Origin: Rickettsiales bacterium
GTDB lineage: Bacteria > Pseudomonadota > Alphaproteobacteria > Rickettsiales > UBA1997
Reading direction: 5' to 3'
DNA: 47,125 nucleotides
Assembly (NCBI GenBank): GCA_005787525.1
Contig: SYAR01000060.1
Span: forward strand, 1-47,125
Under the pieces are notes generated by a model, which saw only the letters and a list, made by a program, of their open reading frames with translations, ran no database searches and was not told the origin of the DNA. Position numbers and translations under genes: made by a program. Of the stretch, positions 35,928-45,099 are shown in pieces (the first letter of the stretch is position 1; each line of letters opens with the position of its first letter).

Positions 35928-35996
35928 TAAAATTATTAGCCTAAAAGAGCGACGAAGCGCTAATTCAAAACAAAAATTCTAAAAACCTAAATATTC

Positions 35997-36032
35997 ATCG
36001 CGGATACGGCGATTTACTCGCCGTGAAGCGAT
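35997..36032 (+). repeat. REP-like palindrome, third copy
   Basis: The 36-base palindromic head of the 21443 and 21682 repeats recurs here with two or three changes (GGATACGG for GTATACGG; ACTCG for ATTCG). The ATCGC/GCGAT and CGGCGA/TCGCCG stems are kept. The following 50 bases of the longer repeat are not conserved, so the palindrome is the mobile or conserved unit. Confidence 0.75.
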
Positions 36033-36044
36033 TCAACTCAAAGC

Positions 36045-36070
36045 TAAATTTGCAAAGCAAATTTAATTTT
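36045..36070. terminator. Terminator between xth and comM
   Basis: TAAATTTGC (36045-36053) and GCAAATTTA (36057-36065) form a perfect 9-bp stem with an AAA loop, followed on the plus strand by a T-rich run. It separates the convergent xth (+) and comM (-) genes. Confidence 0.6.
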
Positions 36071-36082
36071 TCGACGAGGATT

Positions 36083-37600
36083 TTATATTTTTTTGCGGTA
36101 AGAGATTGCCTCCAGCAAATGTCTCCTTTCAATTTCCTCGCAATTTTCCATATCGGCAATGGTTCTCGCCACCCTTAAAATCCTAGTTATTCCACGAATT
36201 GAAGTTTTGCTTTTTGCCACAAAATTTTGTAAAATATTTTGTAAATCTTCGTCAATTTTACAAAATTTATCAAGAAATTTGCCGTCAATTTTTGAATTTA
36301 ACATTGACAAATTTTGCAATTCTTCAAATTGTGAGAAGCGTTGTCTTTGAACATTTCGAACCTCTAAAACTCTTTGTTTAATAATTTCCGAAGATTCATT
36401 TTTAAAATTATTTTTCTGATCCGCAAAAAAATCAAATTGCCCAACTTCAACAACGATATCGATGCGATCAAGTAATGGACCCGAGATTTTATTTTTATAT
36501 TCTTCGCCACAAATTGGAGCCCTTTTGCATTCTTTGGTAGCATCGCCTAAAAACCCACATCGACATGGATTCATCGCTCCAACTAATTGGAAATTGGCGG
36601 GATAAGTGGCACAAGAATTAGCGCGAGAAATGGTGATTTCTTGATTCTCAAGCGGTTGCCGTAAAGAATCGAGAACTTGTCTTGGAAATTCCGCTAATTC
36701 ATCTAAAAATAAAACGCCATTATGAGCCAAAGAAACTTCTCCCGGCTTCGCCCTCACCCCGCCTCCAACCATTGCTGGCATTGAGCATGAATGATGGACT
36801 TCGCGAAATGGACGCGAGGTAATAAGTTTGCCGTCGTTAATTTTATCGCTAACGCTGGCAATCATATTTATTTCGAGTATTTCCATTAATTCTAAATCAG
36901 GAAGAATACTTGGAATTCGTGAAGCCAACATTGTTTTTCCACTACCCGGTGAGCCAATCATTAAAATATTATGACCACCACTTGCGGATATTTCCAGCGC
37001 TCTTTTGGCTTGCTCTTGACCTTTGACATCAGCAAAATCTGGATATTTATTATTATGAAAATTTTGAAAATTCTCGGGACGATTTAAAATTTGTTCGCCT
37101 TTTAAATGATTGACGAGGCTAAGAATATCAGGGGTGGCGATTACTTCAACATCGCCTGCCCATACTGCTTCTTTGCCATTTGCCTGCGGGCAAATTATGC
37201 CACAACCCAATTGATTGGCTGTTATTGCCGAAGAAATTATTCCCGCGACACTATTTACTGAGCCATCCAAAGAAAGTTCACCCATAATAAAATATTTATC
37301 CAGAAAATATTGTGGCAAAACCCCCATTTCAACCATGATGCCAAGAGCGATTGCCAAATCAAAATGACCGCCTTCTTTTTGTAAATTTGCTGGTGCTAAA
37401 TTGACGGTGATTTTTTCAAAAGGCCAAGAAAGTCCCGTTGAAGTTATGGCACCACGAACGCGCTCTTTGGATTCACCGACTGATTTATCGGGCAAGCCAA
37501 CGATTGAAAAAAATGGATTTCCATTGGAAATTTTGACTTGAACATCAACGGGCGCAGCATCAATACCGCTAAAAGAAAAGGTTTTTGTTTTGGCAACCAT
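36083..37600 (-). CDS. comM: YifB/ComM family Mg-chelatase-like AAA+ ATPase
   Basis: A 505-aa protein. The Lon-like N-terminal domain (residues 1 to about 165, with FFSIVGLPDKSVGESKERVR and NLAPANLQKEGGHFDLAIAL, quoted in part) precedes the AAA+ module: Walker A IGSPGSGKTML and Walker B GVLFLDELAEF. A zinc-finger-like CRCGFLGDATKECKRAPIC follows, then GPLLDRIDI. ComM is a hexameric helicase promoting branch migration during natural transformation in other bacteria. A type IV pilus-like prepilin and a secretin in the same window make DNA uptake conceivable, but that link is inference. Confidence 0.92.
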   Translation of the reverse strand: MVAKTKTFSFSGIDAAPVDVQVKISNGNPFFSIVGLPDKSVGESKERVRGAITSTGLSWPFEKITVNLAPANLQKEGGHFDLAIALGIMVEMGVLPQYFLDKYFIMGELSLDGSVNSVAGIISSAITANQLGCGIICPQANGKEAVWAGDVEVIATPDILSLVNHLKGEQILNRPENFQNFHNNKYPDFADVKGQEQAKRALEISASGGHNILMIGSPGSGKTMLASRIPSILPDLELMEILEINMIASVSDKINDGKLITSRPFREVHHSCSMPAMVGGGVRAKPGEVSLAHNGVLFLDELAEFPRQVLDSLRQPLENQEITISRANSCATYPANFQLVGAMNPCRCGFLGDATKECKRAPICGEEYKNKISGPLLDRIDIVVEVGQFDFFADQKNNFKNESSEIIKQRVLEVRNVQRQRFSQFEELQNLSMLNSKIDGKFLDKFCKIDEDLQNILQNFVAKSKTSIRGITRILRVARTIADMENCEEIERRHLLEAISYRKKI

Positions 37601-37753
37601 ATGGTGAATGATTTAAATGGTGAAATTTTATTTTTTTTATTTATAAAACTTAAATTTTTTAATTACAACAATTATTTTCTACAAGAAATAATTTTTAAAA
37701 ATAATATTAGTGAAATTCAGATAAAATTTATATTTACTAAAAATAATAAAAAA

Positions 37754-37779
37754 CCCGCCGAGAATGCTTTCTCGGCGGG
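37754..37779 (-). terminator. Strong intrinsic terminator (minus strand)
   Basis: CCCGCCGAGAA (37754-37764) pairs perfectly with TTCTCGGCGGG (37769-37779) around a TGCT loop. On the minus strand it is followed by a T-run (the A-run at 37748-37753 and upstream). It is about 300 nt after the PstS-like stop, so it ends either a long 3' UTR or a separate short RNA. Confidence 0.8.
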
Positions 37780-37851
37780 CATGCGTAGCAGAGATTATCA
37801 CTTGGATAAACCCCTCATCTTTCTAAAAAAAGAAGATGCTAGCGTTATCTA

Positions 37852-37897
37852 AATTTCAGTTTTTTAAGTTTAAAAAAAACTTAATTTTTCTGAAATT
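37852..37897. repeat. Long AT-rich hairpin
   Basis: AATTTCAG (37852-37859) pairs with CTGAAATT (37890-37897), with an inner AAGTTT/AAACTT stem and T-rich internal loops. It lies upstream, on the minus strand, of the strong terminator at 37754-37779. Confidence 0.5.
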
Positions 37898-38074
37898 AAG
37901 AGCTAGAGTTATCTTAAGTTAAAGAAGTAACTATCGATAACGTAACTACAACGGCTAAAGGAATAAAAATCATAGTTTCGAAATTTTGACAGTTAAAGAC
38001 GAGAAGCCTATCAACAAGCCAAATTAAAAATAATTTGGTAAGTGAAGACCCCTTAAAAAACTACGAAAGAATTT

Positions 38075-39109
38075 TTACAAATTTTTTCGTAACCCAACCT
38101 CGATCTTTTCAATTTCTTGATCAGATAAAGGTATGAGTCCCGTTTGCATAAGATAGCCCTCATTGCCGAGGGTATTTTTGTTAACAATCTCTGCGATAAA
38201 TTCTCTCATGCCATCAATTAAATTTAGATGTTCTTTTTTATAATAAACATAAAGTGGGCGCGAAATTTTATATACTCCCGAAACAATATTTTCTAGGGTC
38301 GGAGTGTTATCGTTAATTAATGAAGGTTGAATTGAATTTTGATTTTCCTGAATAAAACTAAAGCCAAAAATTCCGAGTGCGTCCTTATCATTTTTCAATT
38401 TTTGTACAATCAAATTATCATTTTCACCCGCTTCAATAAATGCTCCGTCTGATCGAATAATTTGACATTTTTTATGAAGAACATTTTCGTCGGAATAATT
38501 TTTTATGAAAATTAGATTTTTTATGCAAACATCGAGCATAACCAGTTCAACAAAGGCATCGCGCGTTCCCGAAGTTGAAGGTGGTCCATAAATTGCAATT
38601 TTTATTTTTGGAAGATTTTTATCAATTTCTTGCCAATTTTTGTAAAAATTATCAACCAATTCGCCATTAGTATTTGGAACCTTTGCGGATAAGGCTAAAA
38701 AAATTTGTGATTTGGTTAAATTATATTTTTGACCATTAACAGAGTTAGCAAGAACTATACCATCATAACCAATTTTTATTTCACCAACATTAATGCCATT
38801 TTTTGCACATTTTTCTTTTTCGCTCGGTTTGATTTTTCTTGAGGCATTAACAAAATCTGGGAAATCATAGCCAATTCCCGAGCAAAATAATTTAAAGCCC
38901 CCACCCGTTCCTGTAGCTTCAACGATTGGAGTTTTAAATTTTGTTTCTCTGCCAAAAGTTTCGGCAATAGTTGAAACAAAAGGATAAACCGTCGAAGAGC
39001 CAACAATTTGAATATGCGAGCGTTGCGAAGATTTAAATAAAGTATCTAAAGAATTTGCTCCAAATGCCAAATTAGGCAATAAAAGTAGTAAAGAAAATAT
39101 TTTTAACAC
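38075..39109 (-). CDS. PstS-like phosphate-binding periplasmic protein
   Basis: A 344-aa substrate-binding protein starting at GTG 39109, with a clear signal peptide (LLLLLPNLAFGA). Ligand-binding segments IVGSSTVYPF (Thr/Ser loop) and YGPPSTSGTRDAFVE match the PstS/phosphate-binding family, as does GYDGIVLANS. No pstCAB genes adjoin it. It could be a phosphate scavenger or sensor, as in orphan PstS proteins. Its upstream region is shared with bamA and holds a tandem 9-bp repeat (39162-39179). Confidence 0.85.
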   Translation of the reverse strand: MLKIFSLLLLLPNLAFGANSLDTLFKSSQRSHIQIVGSSTVYPFVSTIAETFGRETKFKTPIVEATGTGGGFKLFCSGIGYDFPDFVNASRKIKPSEKEKCAKNGINVGEIKIGYDGIVLANSVNGQKYNLTKSQIFLALSAKVPNTNGELVDNFYKNWQEIDKNLPKIKIAIYGPPSTSGTRDAFVELVMLDVCIKNLIFIKNYSDENVLHKKCQIIRSDGAFIEAGENDNLIVQKLKNDKDALGIFGFSFIQENQNSIQPSLINDNTPTLENIVSGVYKISRPLYVYYKKEHLNLIDGMREFIAEIVNKNTLGNEGYLMQTGLIPLSDQEIEKIEVGLRKNL

Positions 39110-39161
39110 AACCGTTTAAATTTAAGTTAAGAAATTAATTATTTTGTTACGGTCTTGTTAA

Positions 39162-39179
39162 AAAGCACTTAAAGCACTT
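39162..39179. promoter_or_regulatory. Tandem 9-bp direct repeat in the divergent PstS/bamA promoter region
   Basis: AAAGCACTT occurs twice head-to-tail (39162-39170 and 39171-39179), 53 bp upstream of the PstS-like GTG. Adjacent 9-11-bp direct repeats are the layout of response-regulator sites, but the sequence does not match the CTGTCAT Pho-box core. The regulator, if any, is unknown. Confidence 0.35.
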
Positions 39180-39347
39180 TGAAAAATTTTCGTCATTTTT
39201 TCTCAATTTAAAAACAATGTCAAGTTAAAGATTGGATAATTTTTATTGAGAAAATAAAATTAAAATTGCGATAAAATTAAAGCAAAAAGCGGTTGCTTCA
39301 AAAGAGTTTTATTTTTATTGTTTGATAAAAAATTAAATTTCTTAAAA

Positions 39348-41642
39348 ATGCCAAAATCACATCGCCAAAAAACAGCGATATTTAAACCTACATTCAAATT
39401 TTTCTTAGCCTTGTTTTTGTTGTTTGTTTTTGCAAAAAACTCTTTTGCTCAAGATGAAATAATCGTCAAAGGTGTTGATAGAGTTGAGGAGTCGACTATA
39501 ACTCAATATTTTGAAAATTTTAAAATTGATAAAAATTTTAAGAAAAATGTCGAAATAATTCGTAAAAATCTTTTAGAAACAGAGCTTTTTTCAACGGTTA
39601 AAATATTTCAAAAAAATAAAAAAATAATTGTTGAAATCGTTGAGAATCCAATAATTTATGAAACAAAATTTATTGGAAATAGAAAAATAGAAGAAGAAAT
39701 TTTGCTTTCAGAAATCACTCTAAAAAAACGTAGCATATTTTCAAGATCACGCCTAGAGGGTGATATAAAAAGAATTAATGAAATATATGTAAAAAGTGGG
39801 AGATTTTTAACGCAAATAGAACCCAAAATTATCACTAAAGAAAAAAATCGTATCGAATTAATTTACGAAATCAACGAGGGACCAAAAGCCAAAATCGGAG
39901 AAATTTATTTTATTGGCAATAAAGAATTTTCCGATCGCGAATTAGGCGAACAAATTTCTACCAAAAAATCAGTGTGGTGGAAATTTTTATCTTCTAGCGA
40001 TATTTATGATTCCGATCGCATCGAATTTGATAAAGAAATTTTGCGTAGATTTTATAATAATAATGGATTTGCAGACTTTGAAAATACCTCAGCTCTTGCT
40101 CAAATCAATCGCAATAAAGATAATTTTTTCATCACATTTTTAGTTGAAGAGGGCATAAAATATAAATTTGGCGAAATAACAATTAACAACCATGTTGAGA
40201 AATTTGATCCGGAAATTTTATATAAAAATATTTTATTCAAAACCGGACAAATTTATAGTGGCGAATCAATCGAGCAAAGCATTAATAAGATGATAGAAAT
40301 CATGTCAGAAAAATCTTATGCTTTCGCCAATATTGAACCGATTTTAAAACGTGATCGTGATAAAAAAACCATCGATATTGAATTTGTAATTAACGAAACA
40401 CCAAGAATTTTTATAGATCAAATAAGAATATTTGGCAACACGCGCACCATTGATGAAGTAATCCGCAGAGAGCTCAGAATTAGAGAGGGCGATCCTTATA
40501 ATGTTAACAAAATAAATCGCTCTAAACAACGCATTGAAAATTTAGGATTTTTTGAAAAAGTTGAATTTGATACCAAAAGAATTGGTGATAGTGATCGCGT
40601 CGATTTAGAAATTATCGTTAAAGAAAAAAGAACTGGAGAATTGAGTTTGGGAATTGGTTATTCAACCATCGATCGCGCCAATATTAACGCCGGTATTCGT
40701 GAAAATAATTTATTCGGAACTGGCAGAAAAATAGGTTTAAATGTTCAAAAATCATATAGTGCTTTAAGTGCTGATTTGAGCTACACCAAACCCTATTTTC
40801 TTGGCAGATCTCTCGATGCAGGATTTGAAGTTTTCAAAATCAATTCAACCAAAAGAAATTCAAGAATGTATGAATCTGATAATTCTGGATTAAGACTTAA
40901 CGCTGGCTACAGTATTACGGAATTTTTAGATCATCTAGTTTCTTATTCTTACAGCAATCAGAGAATCGGCAACATTACTCAGGGAGTATCTTTGGCAACC
41001 CAATCATTGCAAGGAAATTATTCTTATTCTGCAATTGAGCAAACCATAACTTTTGATAAAACCAATAATCGCTTAAATCCAAAAAAAGGTTATTTTATAT
41101 CGCTTTCTCAAGCCTATAATGGATTGGGAGGTAATATTAGAAATTTAAAACATGAAGGTCGAGCGGGCTATTTTATTCCAACATTTAATAATGATTTTAT
41201 ATTAAAATTTTTAACTCGAGGCGGTGTCATCGATGGCGTAAAAGAAGACGTTAATATTCAAAATAATTTCTTTGTTGGCGGAAATAATTTTAGGGGGTTT
41301 CAATTTTGGGGAATCGGTCCCAGAGCTACTTCTGGTGAAGCTTTGGGTGGAAAAATTTATTACGTCGGAACCGCAGAATTTTCTTTTCCACTTGGGCTTC
41401 CGAGAGAGCTAGGAATAAGTGGAGCCTTATTTTGGGATAATGGAATCTTAAAATCAGTTGATAGCTCCATAAAAAATAGAACAAATGTCATGGATACGGG
41501 AAGACTCCGTTCATCGGCGGGGGTAAGTATTTCTTGGTCATCGCCCGTTGGCCCGATTCGTCTCGATTTTGCTAAAATTATTCGCCAAGAATCTTACGAT
41601 AAAAGTCAAACTTTTAACTTTAATTTAGGAACAAATTTTTAA
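39348..41642 (+). CDS. bamA: Outer membrane assembly factor BamA
   Basis: About 764 aa from the ATG at 39348; a TTG at 39318 would add ten residues. A signal peptide ends at KNSFAQ. Five POTRA domains (to about residue 425, e.g. TKFIGNRKIEEEILLSEI and IRIFGNTRTIDEVIRREL) are followed by the 16-strand beta-barrel with FRGFQFWGIGPRA and a C-terminal Phe (FNLGTNF), the outer-membrane targeting end. It inserts outer-membrane proteins. rseP and lpxD/fabZ genes, common neighbours, are absent. Confidence 0.95.
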   Translation: MPKSHRQKTAIFKPTFKFFLALFLLFVFAKNSFAQDEIIVKGVDRVEESTITQYFENFKIDKNFKKNVEIIRKNLLETELFSTVKIFQKNKKIIVEIVENPIIYETKFIGNRKIEEEILLSEITLKKRSIFSRSRLEGDIKRINEIYVKSGRFLTQIEPKIITKEKNRIELIYEINEGPKAKIGEIYFIGNKEFSDRELGEQISTKKSVWWKFLSSSDIYDSDRIEFDKEILRRFYNNNGFADFENTSALAQINRNKDNFFITFLVEEGIKYKFGEITINNHVEKFDPEILYKNILFKTGQIYSGESIEQSINKMIEIMSEKSYAFANIEPILKRDRDKKTIDIEFVINETPRIFIDQIRIFGNTRTIDEVIRRELRIREGDPYNVNKINRSKQRIENLGFFEKVEFDTKRIGDSDRVDLEIIVKEKRTGELSLGIGYSTIDRANINAGIRENNLFGTGRKIGLNVQKSYSALSADLSYTKPYFLGRSLDAGFEVFKINSTKRNSRMYESDNSGLRLNAGYSITEFLDHLVSYSYSNQRIGNITQGVSLATQSLQGNYSYSAIEQTITFDKTNNRLNPKKGYFISLSQAYNGLGGNIRNLKHEGRAGYFIPTFNNDFILKFLTRGGVIDGVKEDVNIQNNFFVGGNNFRGFQFWGIGPRATSGEALGGKIYYVGTAEFSFPLGLPRELGISGALFWDNGILKSVDSSIKNRTNVMDTGRLRSSAGVSISWSSPVGPIRLDFAKIIRQESYDKSQTFNFNLGTNF

Positions 41643-41729
41643 AATAAATTTTCTATTGATTTATGAAATTATTGTTGCGACAATTGAAAAGATATTTTCG
41701 AAAGTGTTTTTAATTTAACTACGATAAAA

Positions 41730-42692
41730 ATGATCCGCATTTTCAAATTGCCAGAATACTCGCAAATCAAAGTTGCTTCTTTACAAGAATTACCGCATTT
41801 AAATGAAATAAGAAATGCTATCTCGTGGGTTGATTTACAAGATCCCACAATCGGTCAAATCAGAGAGGTCGAAGATTTTTTTGGTATAACATTTCCAACT
41901 AAACAACAGCAAGAAGAGATAGAAACTTCATCGCGTTATCTCGAAAATTCTGGTATTATAAAAATCAACTCAACTTTTGTTAATATAGTTCCTAATACCA
42001 GTGATCTCGAGGAGCATGAAATGTCTTTTATTTTGACTGAAAAGACTCTTTTTACTTTGCGTTTTTTTGATAGCAGAGTGCTTTCCGAAACTGTTAAAAA
42101 AATCAAGCAATTCCCGATGATTTTTACTAATGCTTCAAAAATTTTTGTCGCTATTTTGGAAGCTAGAACAGACTTTGATGCTGACCTTATGGAGTCGGTT
42201 TCAAAATATGTTGCGGAGATTAGTAAAAAAATAAATTATGATAACAAGCTTGATGAAAAATTATTATTAAAAATCAATGAAAATCAAGATTTAACCATGT
42301 CGTTGCGAGAAGCTCTTTTTGATAAGCAAAGAGTTTTATCATCGCTTTTACGTAATGAAGATTTAATGCTCGATAGTTATAATCGTTTAAGAATCATCAT
42401 CAAAGATATTAATTCATTGATTGAGCATGCGAATTTTAATTTCACTCGCTTAGAATATTTACAAAATAGTTTTTTAGGTTTGTTAAATATTGAGCAAAAT
42501 AAGGTTATAAAGACATTTACGGTGGTCTCGTTGATTTTTATGCCTCCAACTCTTATTGCAAGTATTTATGGTATGAATTTTCATCTTATGCCTGAATTGA
42601 ATGCGGAGTTCGGATATCCAACGGCCCTTTGCTTGATGTTTATTTCTTCAATTATTCCTCTGGCAATTTTTAAGCGTAAAAAATGGCTTTAA
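41730..42692 (+). CDS. corA: CorA-family magnesium/cobalt transporter
   Basis: A 320-aa CorA-type channel. It has a long N-terminal alpha/beta and stalk region, two C-terminal TM helices, and the YGMNF signature (GMN) between the helices, followed by an acidic loop (MPELNAEFGY). It pentamerises and imports Mg2+. It ends with a basic KRKKWL tail. The 3' end overlaps the convergent 82-aa gene by 4 bp. No Mg-sensing leader structure was seen upstream. Confidence 0.93.
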   Translation: MIRIFKLPEYSQIKVASLQELPHLNEIRNAISWVDLQDPTIGQIREVEDFFGITFPTKQQQEEIETSSRYLENSGIIKINSTFVNIVPNTSDLEEHEMSFILTEKTLFTLRFFDSRVLSETVKKIKQFPMIFTNASKIFVAILEARTDFDADLMESVSKYVAEISKKINYDNKLDEKLLLKINENQDLTMSLREALFDKQRVLSSLLRNEDLMLDSYNRLRIIIKDINSLIEHANFNFTRLEYLQNSFLGLLNIEQNKVIKTFTVVSLIFMPPTLIASIYGMNFHLMPELNAEFGYPTALCLMFISSIIPLAIFKRKKWL

Positions 42693-42937
42693 AAACCATT
42701 TAAAAGACGATAAATCTTATGCAAATCTTCTTTTGATTGTTCAATTAAGTGCATTATTTCTTTCTTAGATTGGGGATTCATCGATAAAATTTTTATACTT
42801 TCATAGTCGCGAACAAGCAAATCTGGGCCAATATTCGAAGCTTCTAATGAATTTTTATTGGGTTTTTCTATTTCTATTTTAACATTATCTTCGATAAAAT
42901 CTTCAATATTATTTTTTTTAAATAAATTGCTAATCAT
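42689..42937 (-). CDS. Unknown 82-aa acidic/basic protein
   Basis: I do not recognise this 82-aa protein. It has a basic start, a NIEDFIEDNVKIEIEKP stretch, and a C-terminal helix rich in charged residues (KKEIMHLIEQSKEDLHKIYRLL). No TM or signal is seen. Its start overlaps the PerM stop by ATGA, so it is translated with it. In many alphaproteobacteria the gene after PerM is hda (a DnaA-inactivating AAA protein). This protein has no Walker motif and is much too short to be Hda. Confidence 0.7.
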   Translation of the reverse strand: MISNLFKKNNIEDFIEDNVKIEIEKPNKNSLEASNIGPDLLVRDYESIKILSMNPQSKKEIMHLIEQSKEDLHKIYRLLNGF

Positions 42938-43992
42938 TCTTTGTTTAAGTTGTATTTATTATTAAAAATATAACGTATGATGGAAGCTGAAATTGCGGTT
43001 AGGGGGACTGATAAGGCGACGCCCAAAAATCCGAACATCGATCCGAAAAAGAAAATGCCAAAAATCATCCATAGCGGATGAAGGTTGACCTTTTTTCCAA
43101 TTAAATTAGGAACCAAAAAGCTTGACTCGATCACTTGACCCAAAAGATAAACCGCCACGATTAGACCAACGTCAAATAAACTGAAGCCCCATTGGAAAAT
43201 TGCAACAATGATTGCCACTGTAATTCCTATTCCATATCCAATATAAGGCACGAAAGATAAAATTCCCGTAAGAATTCCAATAAAAATTCCGTGATTTAAA
43301 CCTAAAATTCCCAATAAAATTCCATAATATAAAGACAAAATTAAGCACACATTAATTTGTCCGCGAACGAATCCAGATATGGCTTTATCAATCAATACAA
43401 GAATTGTTTTTATTTGGTAAGAATATTTTTTAGGAAGAAAGGATTCAATTTTGCCAATGATCGAATTCCAGTCTTTTAATAAATAAAAAATTAAAACTGG
43501 CATAATAAAAATTATTGATAAAATATTCATCAAAAATGCCGTTGAATTTAGAGCGTTTGTCATGATGTTCCCGACAGCGCTACCACCATCTTTAAAAAAT
43601 TCATTATTTTTAATTAGATCAAAGAAATCATGTTCGATTTCAACGTTAATTTTAGCAAAAAATTCAACAATGTTTGGATAAAAATTGTCAGAAAAATATT
43701 CTAAATATTCGGGAATTGAGTTTAATAAATTAATTCCTTGATTATAAATAAATGGTATAAATATTGCACAAAATATGGCAAAAAATATTAAAAAATTAAC
43801 AATTATAACCGACGTGGCAACGGTTCGGGATATTTTAAATTTTTTAACAGAAAGATTTGCTAATGGATTTAGCAAATGAGCTATTGCTAGCGATAAAATA
43901 AATGGAGTTATAAATAAGCGGATTTTATAAAGTAAAAATAGCGTTATAATAGAAAATATTATAAAGAATAAAATTTTATCTTTGATTTTCAT
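42934..43992 (-). CDS. AI-2E/PerM-family transporter
   Basis: A 352-aa polytopic membrane protein of the AI-2E exporter (PerM/YhhT) family, about eight helices. Typical segments are LLYKIRLFITPFILSLAIAHLLNPL at the start and YGILLGILGLNHGIFIGILTGILSFVPYIG (quoted in part: GILSFVPYIGYGIG), with GQVIESSFLVPNLIGKKVNLHP near the C-terminus. The substrate is unknown. It overlaps the upstream DUF2066 gene by ATGA (43989-43992). Confidence 0.9.
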   Translation of the reverse strand: MKIKDKILFFIIFSIITLFLLYKIRLFITPFILSLAIAHLLNPLANLSVKKFKISRTVATSVIIVNFLIFFAIFCAIFIPFIYNQGINLLNSIPEYLEYFSDNFYPNIVEFFAKINVEIEHDFFDLIKNNEFFKDGGSAVGNIMTNALNSTAFLMNILSIIFIMPVLIFYLLKDWNSIIGKIESFLPKKYSYQIKTILVLIDKAISGFVRGQINVCLILSLYYGILLGILGLNHGIFIGILTGILSFVPYIGYGIGITVAIIVAIFQWGFSLFDVGLIVAVYLLGQVIESSFLVPNLIGKKVNLHPLWMIFGIFFFGSMFGFLGVALSVPLTAISASIIRYIFNNKYNLNKE

Positions 43993-45080
43993 TGTGAAAT
44001 GGCGTTGATTTCGTAAAATCCCTGAATCTGCTTAGAAATTACAATTCCAGCCTTTTCGAAGGCTTTTTCAATGGTGGTGTTGGCGTCGATATAATTAATT
44101 TCTATCTTAACTTCATCTCGTGAAATTGATTTTACAAAAACATTGTTGGTTAATTTATTTTCTTCCATTAGTTTTTTAATATTCAGCCAATCTTCCAATG
44201 TTTTAATTTTAATGTGAATATCAATTATGTTTTTATTCAAAACATTGTCCCCTCCGATCACATTATTGCCAAGATATTCAAGTGTTTTTTCCGCCACTTT
44301 TATAATTAAATCATTGTAAGAAAGGCGATCAACATTGATAAAACTCAAGCGAAATTGTTTTTTTAGAAGTTTGCGTAAATAAACAACATCGACCAAAACT
44401 TTATTTTCAATTTCATCAAAATTAAAAAATAATAAATATGCTCCATCGGCTCCGTTGTTGCTGATAGATCCCTCTAAATTTGAAAAACCAATATTTTTAA
44501 CATTTTGACCATTAATAATCGCAACATTTTCGACATTTGATGTTAAAATCGTAAAGTTTTTTTGTAAATTATTTTTTGAAATAACTCTATCGAGCATTAC
44601 TCGCCAATCATTCTCTTGCTCCCAAATCAAAGGTCTAAATTTTGCCATTTTAACCGGGATTATCACAAATTTTTCTGAATATTTTTCTACTTTATCGATT
44701 GTTTGAATTTCCCGACCTTCGTTTTTTTTATTTAAAATATGTTCAACAAAATCTTTGGCAAAAATTATATTAAAAGTTGCCGAATAAGAATTTCCGCTAA
44801 TTTTTTCATCAACAATCTGCTCCGAGCGAACCATCTCGGCAATTTCACCATCATTTATATTGTCAGATGTTGAGATTGGCAATTTAAGACGCATCAATAA
44901 AACCATAAAAGCGTCTCTTCTGGCGTTTGAAATAACTAAATTTTTGGCATCATTGGGATTTTTTGCGACCGCTTTAGAGCTAATGGAATCAACAAGATAT
45001 ATGTTTTTTGAATCTTGTGCCCAAGCAAAATTCAAGCCAAAAAGCACAAAGAAAATTAAAGCTTGGATAAATTTGAACAT
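43989..45080 (-). CDS. DUF2066-domain periplasmic protein
   Basis: A 363-aa protein with a signal peptide ending near residue 22 (NFAWAQ). The N-terminal half carries SNARRDAFMVLLMRLKLP and SYSATFNIIFAKDFVEHIL, the features of alphaproteobacterial DUF2066 proteins. The rest is less conserved. The function is unknown. The gene sits in the usual alphaproteobacterial place, divergent from purM and upstream of the PerM transporter. Confidence 0.82.
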   Translation of the reverse strand: MFKFIQALIFFVLFGLNFAWAQDSKNIYLVDSISSKAVAKNPNDAKNLVISNARRDAFMVLLMRLKLPISTSDNINDGEIAEMVRSEQIVDEKISGNSYSATFNIIFAKDFVEHILNKKNEGREIQTIDKVEKYSEKFVIIPVKMAKFRPLIWEQENDWRVMLDRVISKNNLQKNFTILTSNVENVAIINGQNVKNIGFSNLEGSISNNGADGAYLLFFNFDEIENKVLVDVVYLRKLLKKQFRLSFINVDRLSYNDLIIKVAEKTLEYLGNNVIGGDNVLNKNIIDIHIKIKTLEDWLNIKKLMEENKLTNNVFVKSISRDEVKIEINYIDANTTIEKAFEKAGIVISKQIQGFYEINAISQ

Positions 45081-45099
45081 GATAAATAAATTTATTTTT

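Larger units (their letters stand above)
37601..38074. other. Intergenic region between the PstS-like gene and comM
   Basis: This gap lies between two minus-strand genes. A small plus-strand ORF here overlaps comM and the hairpins and looks spurious. The stretch holds a strong terminator (37754-37779), a long AT-rich hairpin (37852-37897), and a direct repeat GCTAGxGTTATCT (near 37839 and 37901). A TATCGATA palindrome lies near 37930. It may contain the comM promoter and a short transcript ending at the terminator. Confidence 0.5.

Noticed and set aside
37538-37852. 104-codon plus-strand ORF between comM and the PstS-like gene
   Set aside because: It overlaps the comM start, reads through the strong terminator hairpin, and resembles no protein I know.
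39110-39347. Pho box upstream of the PstS-like gene
   Set aside because: No pair of CTGTCAT-like heptamers at 11-bp spacing was found; only the unrelated AAAGCACTT tandem repeat is present.
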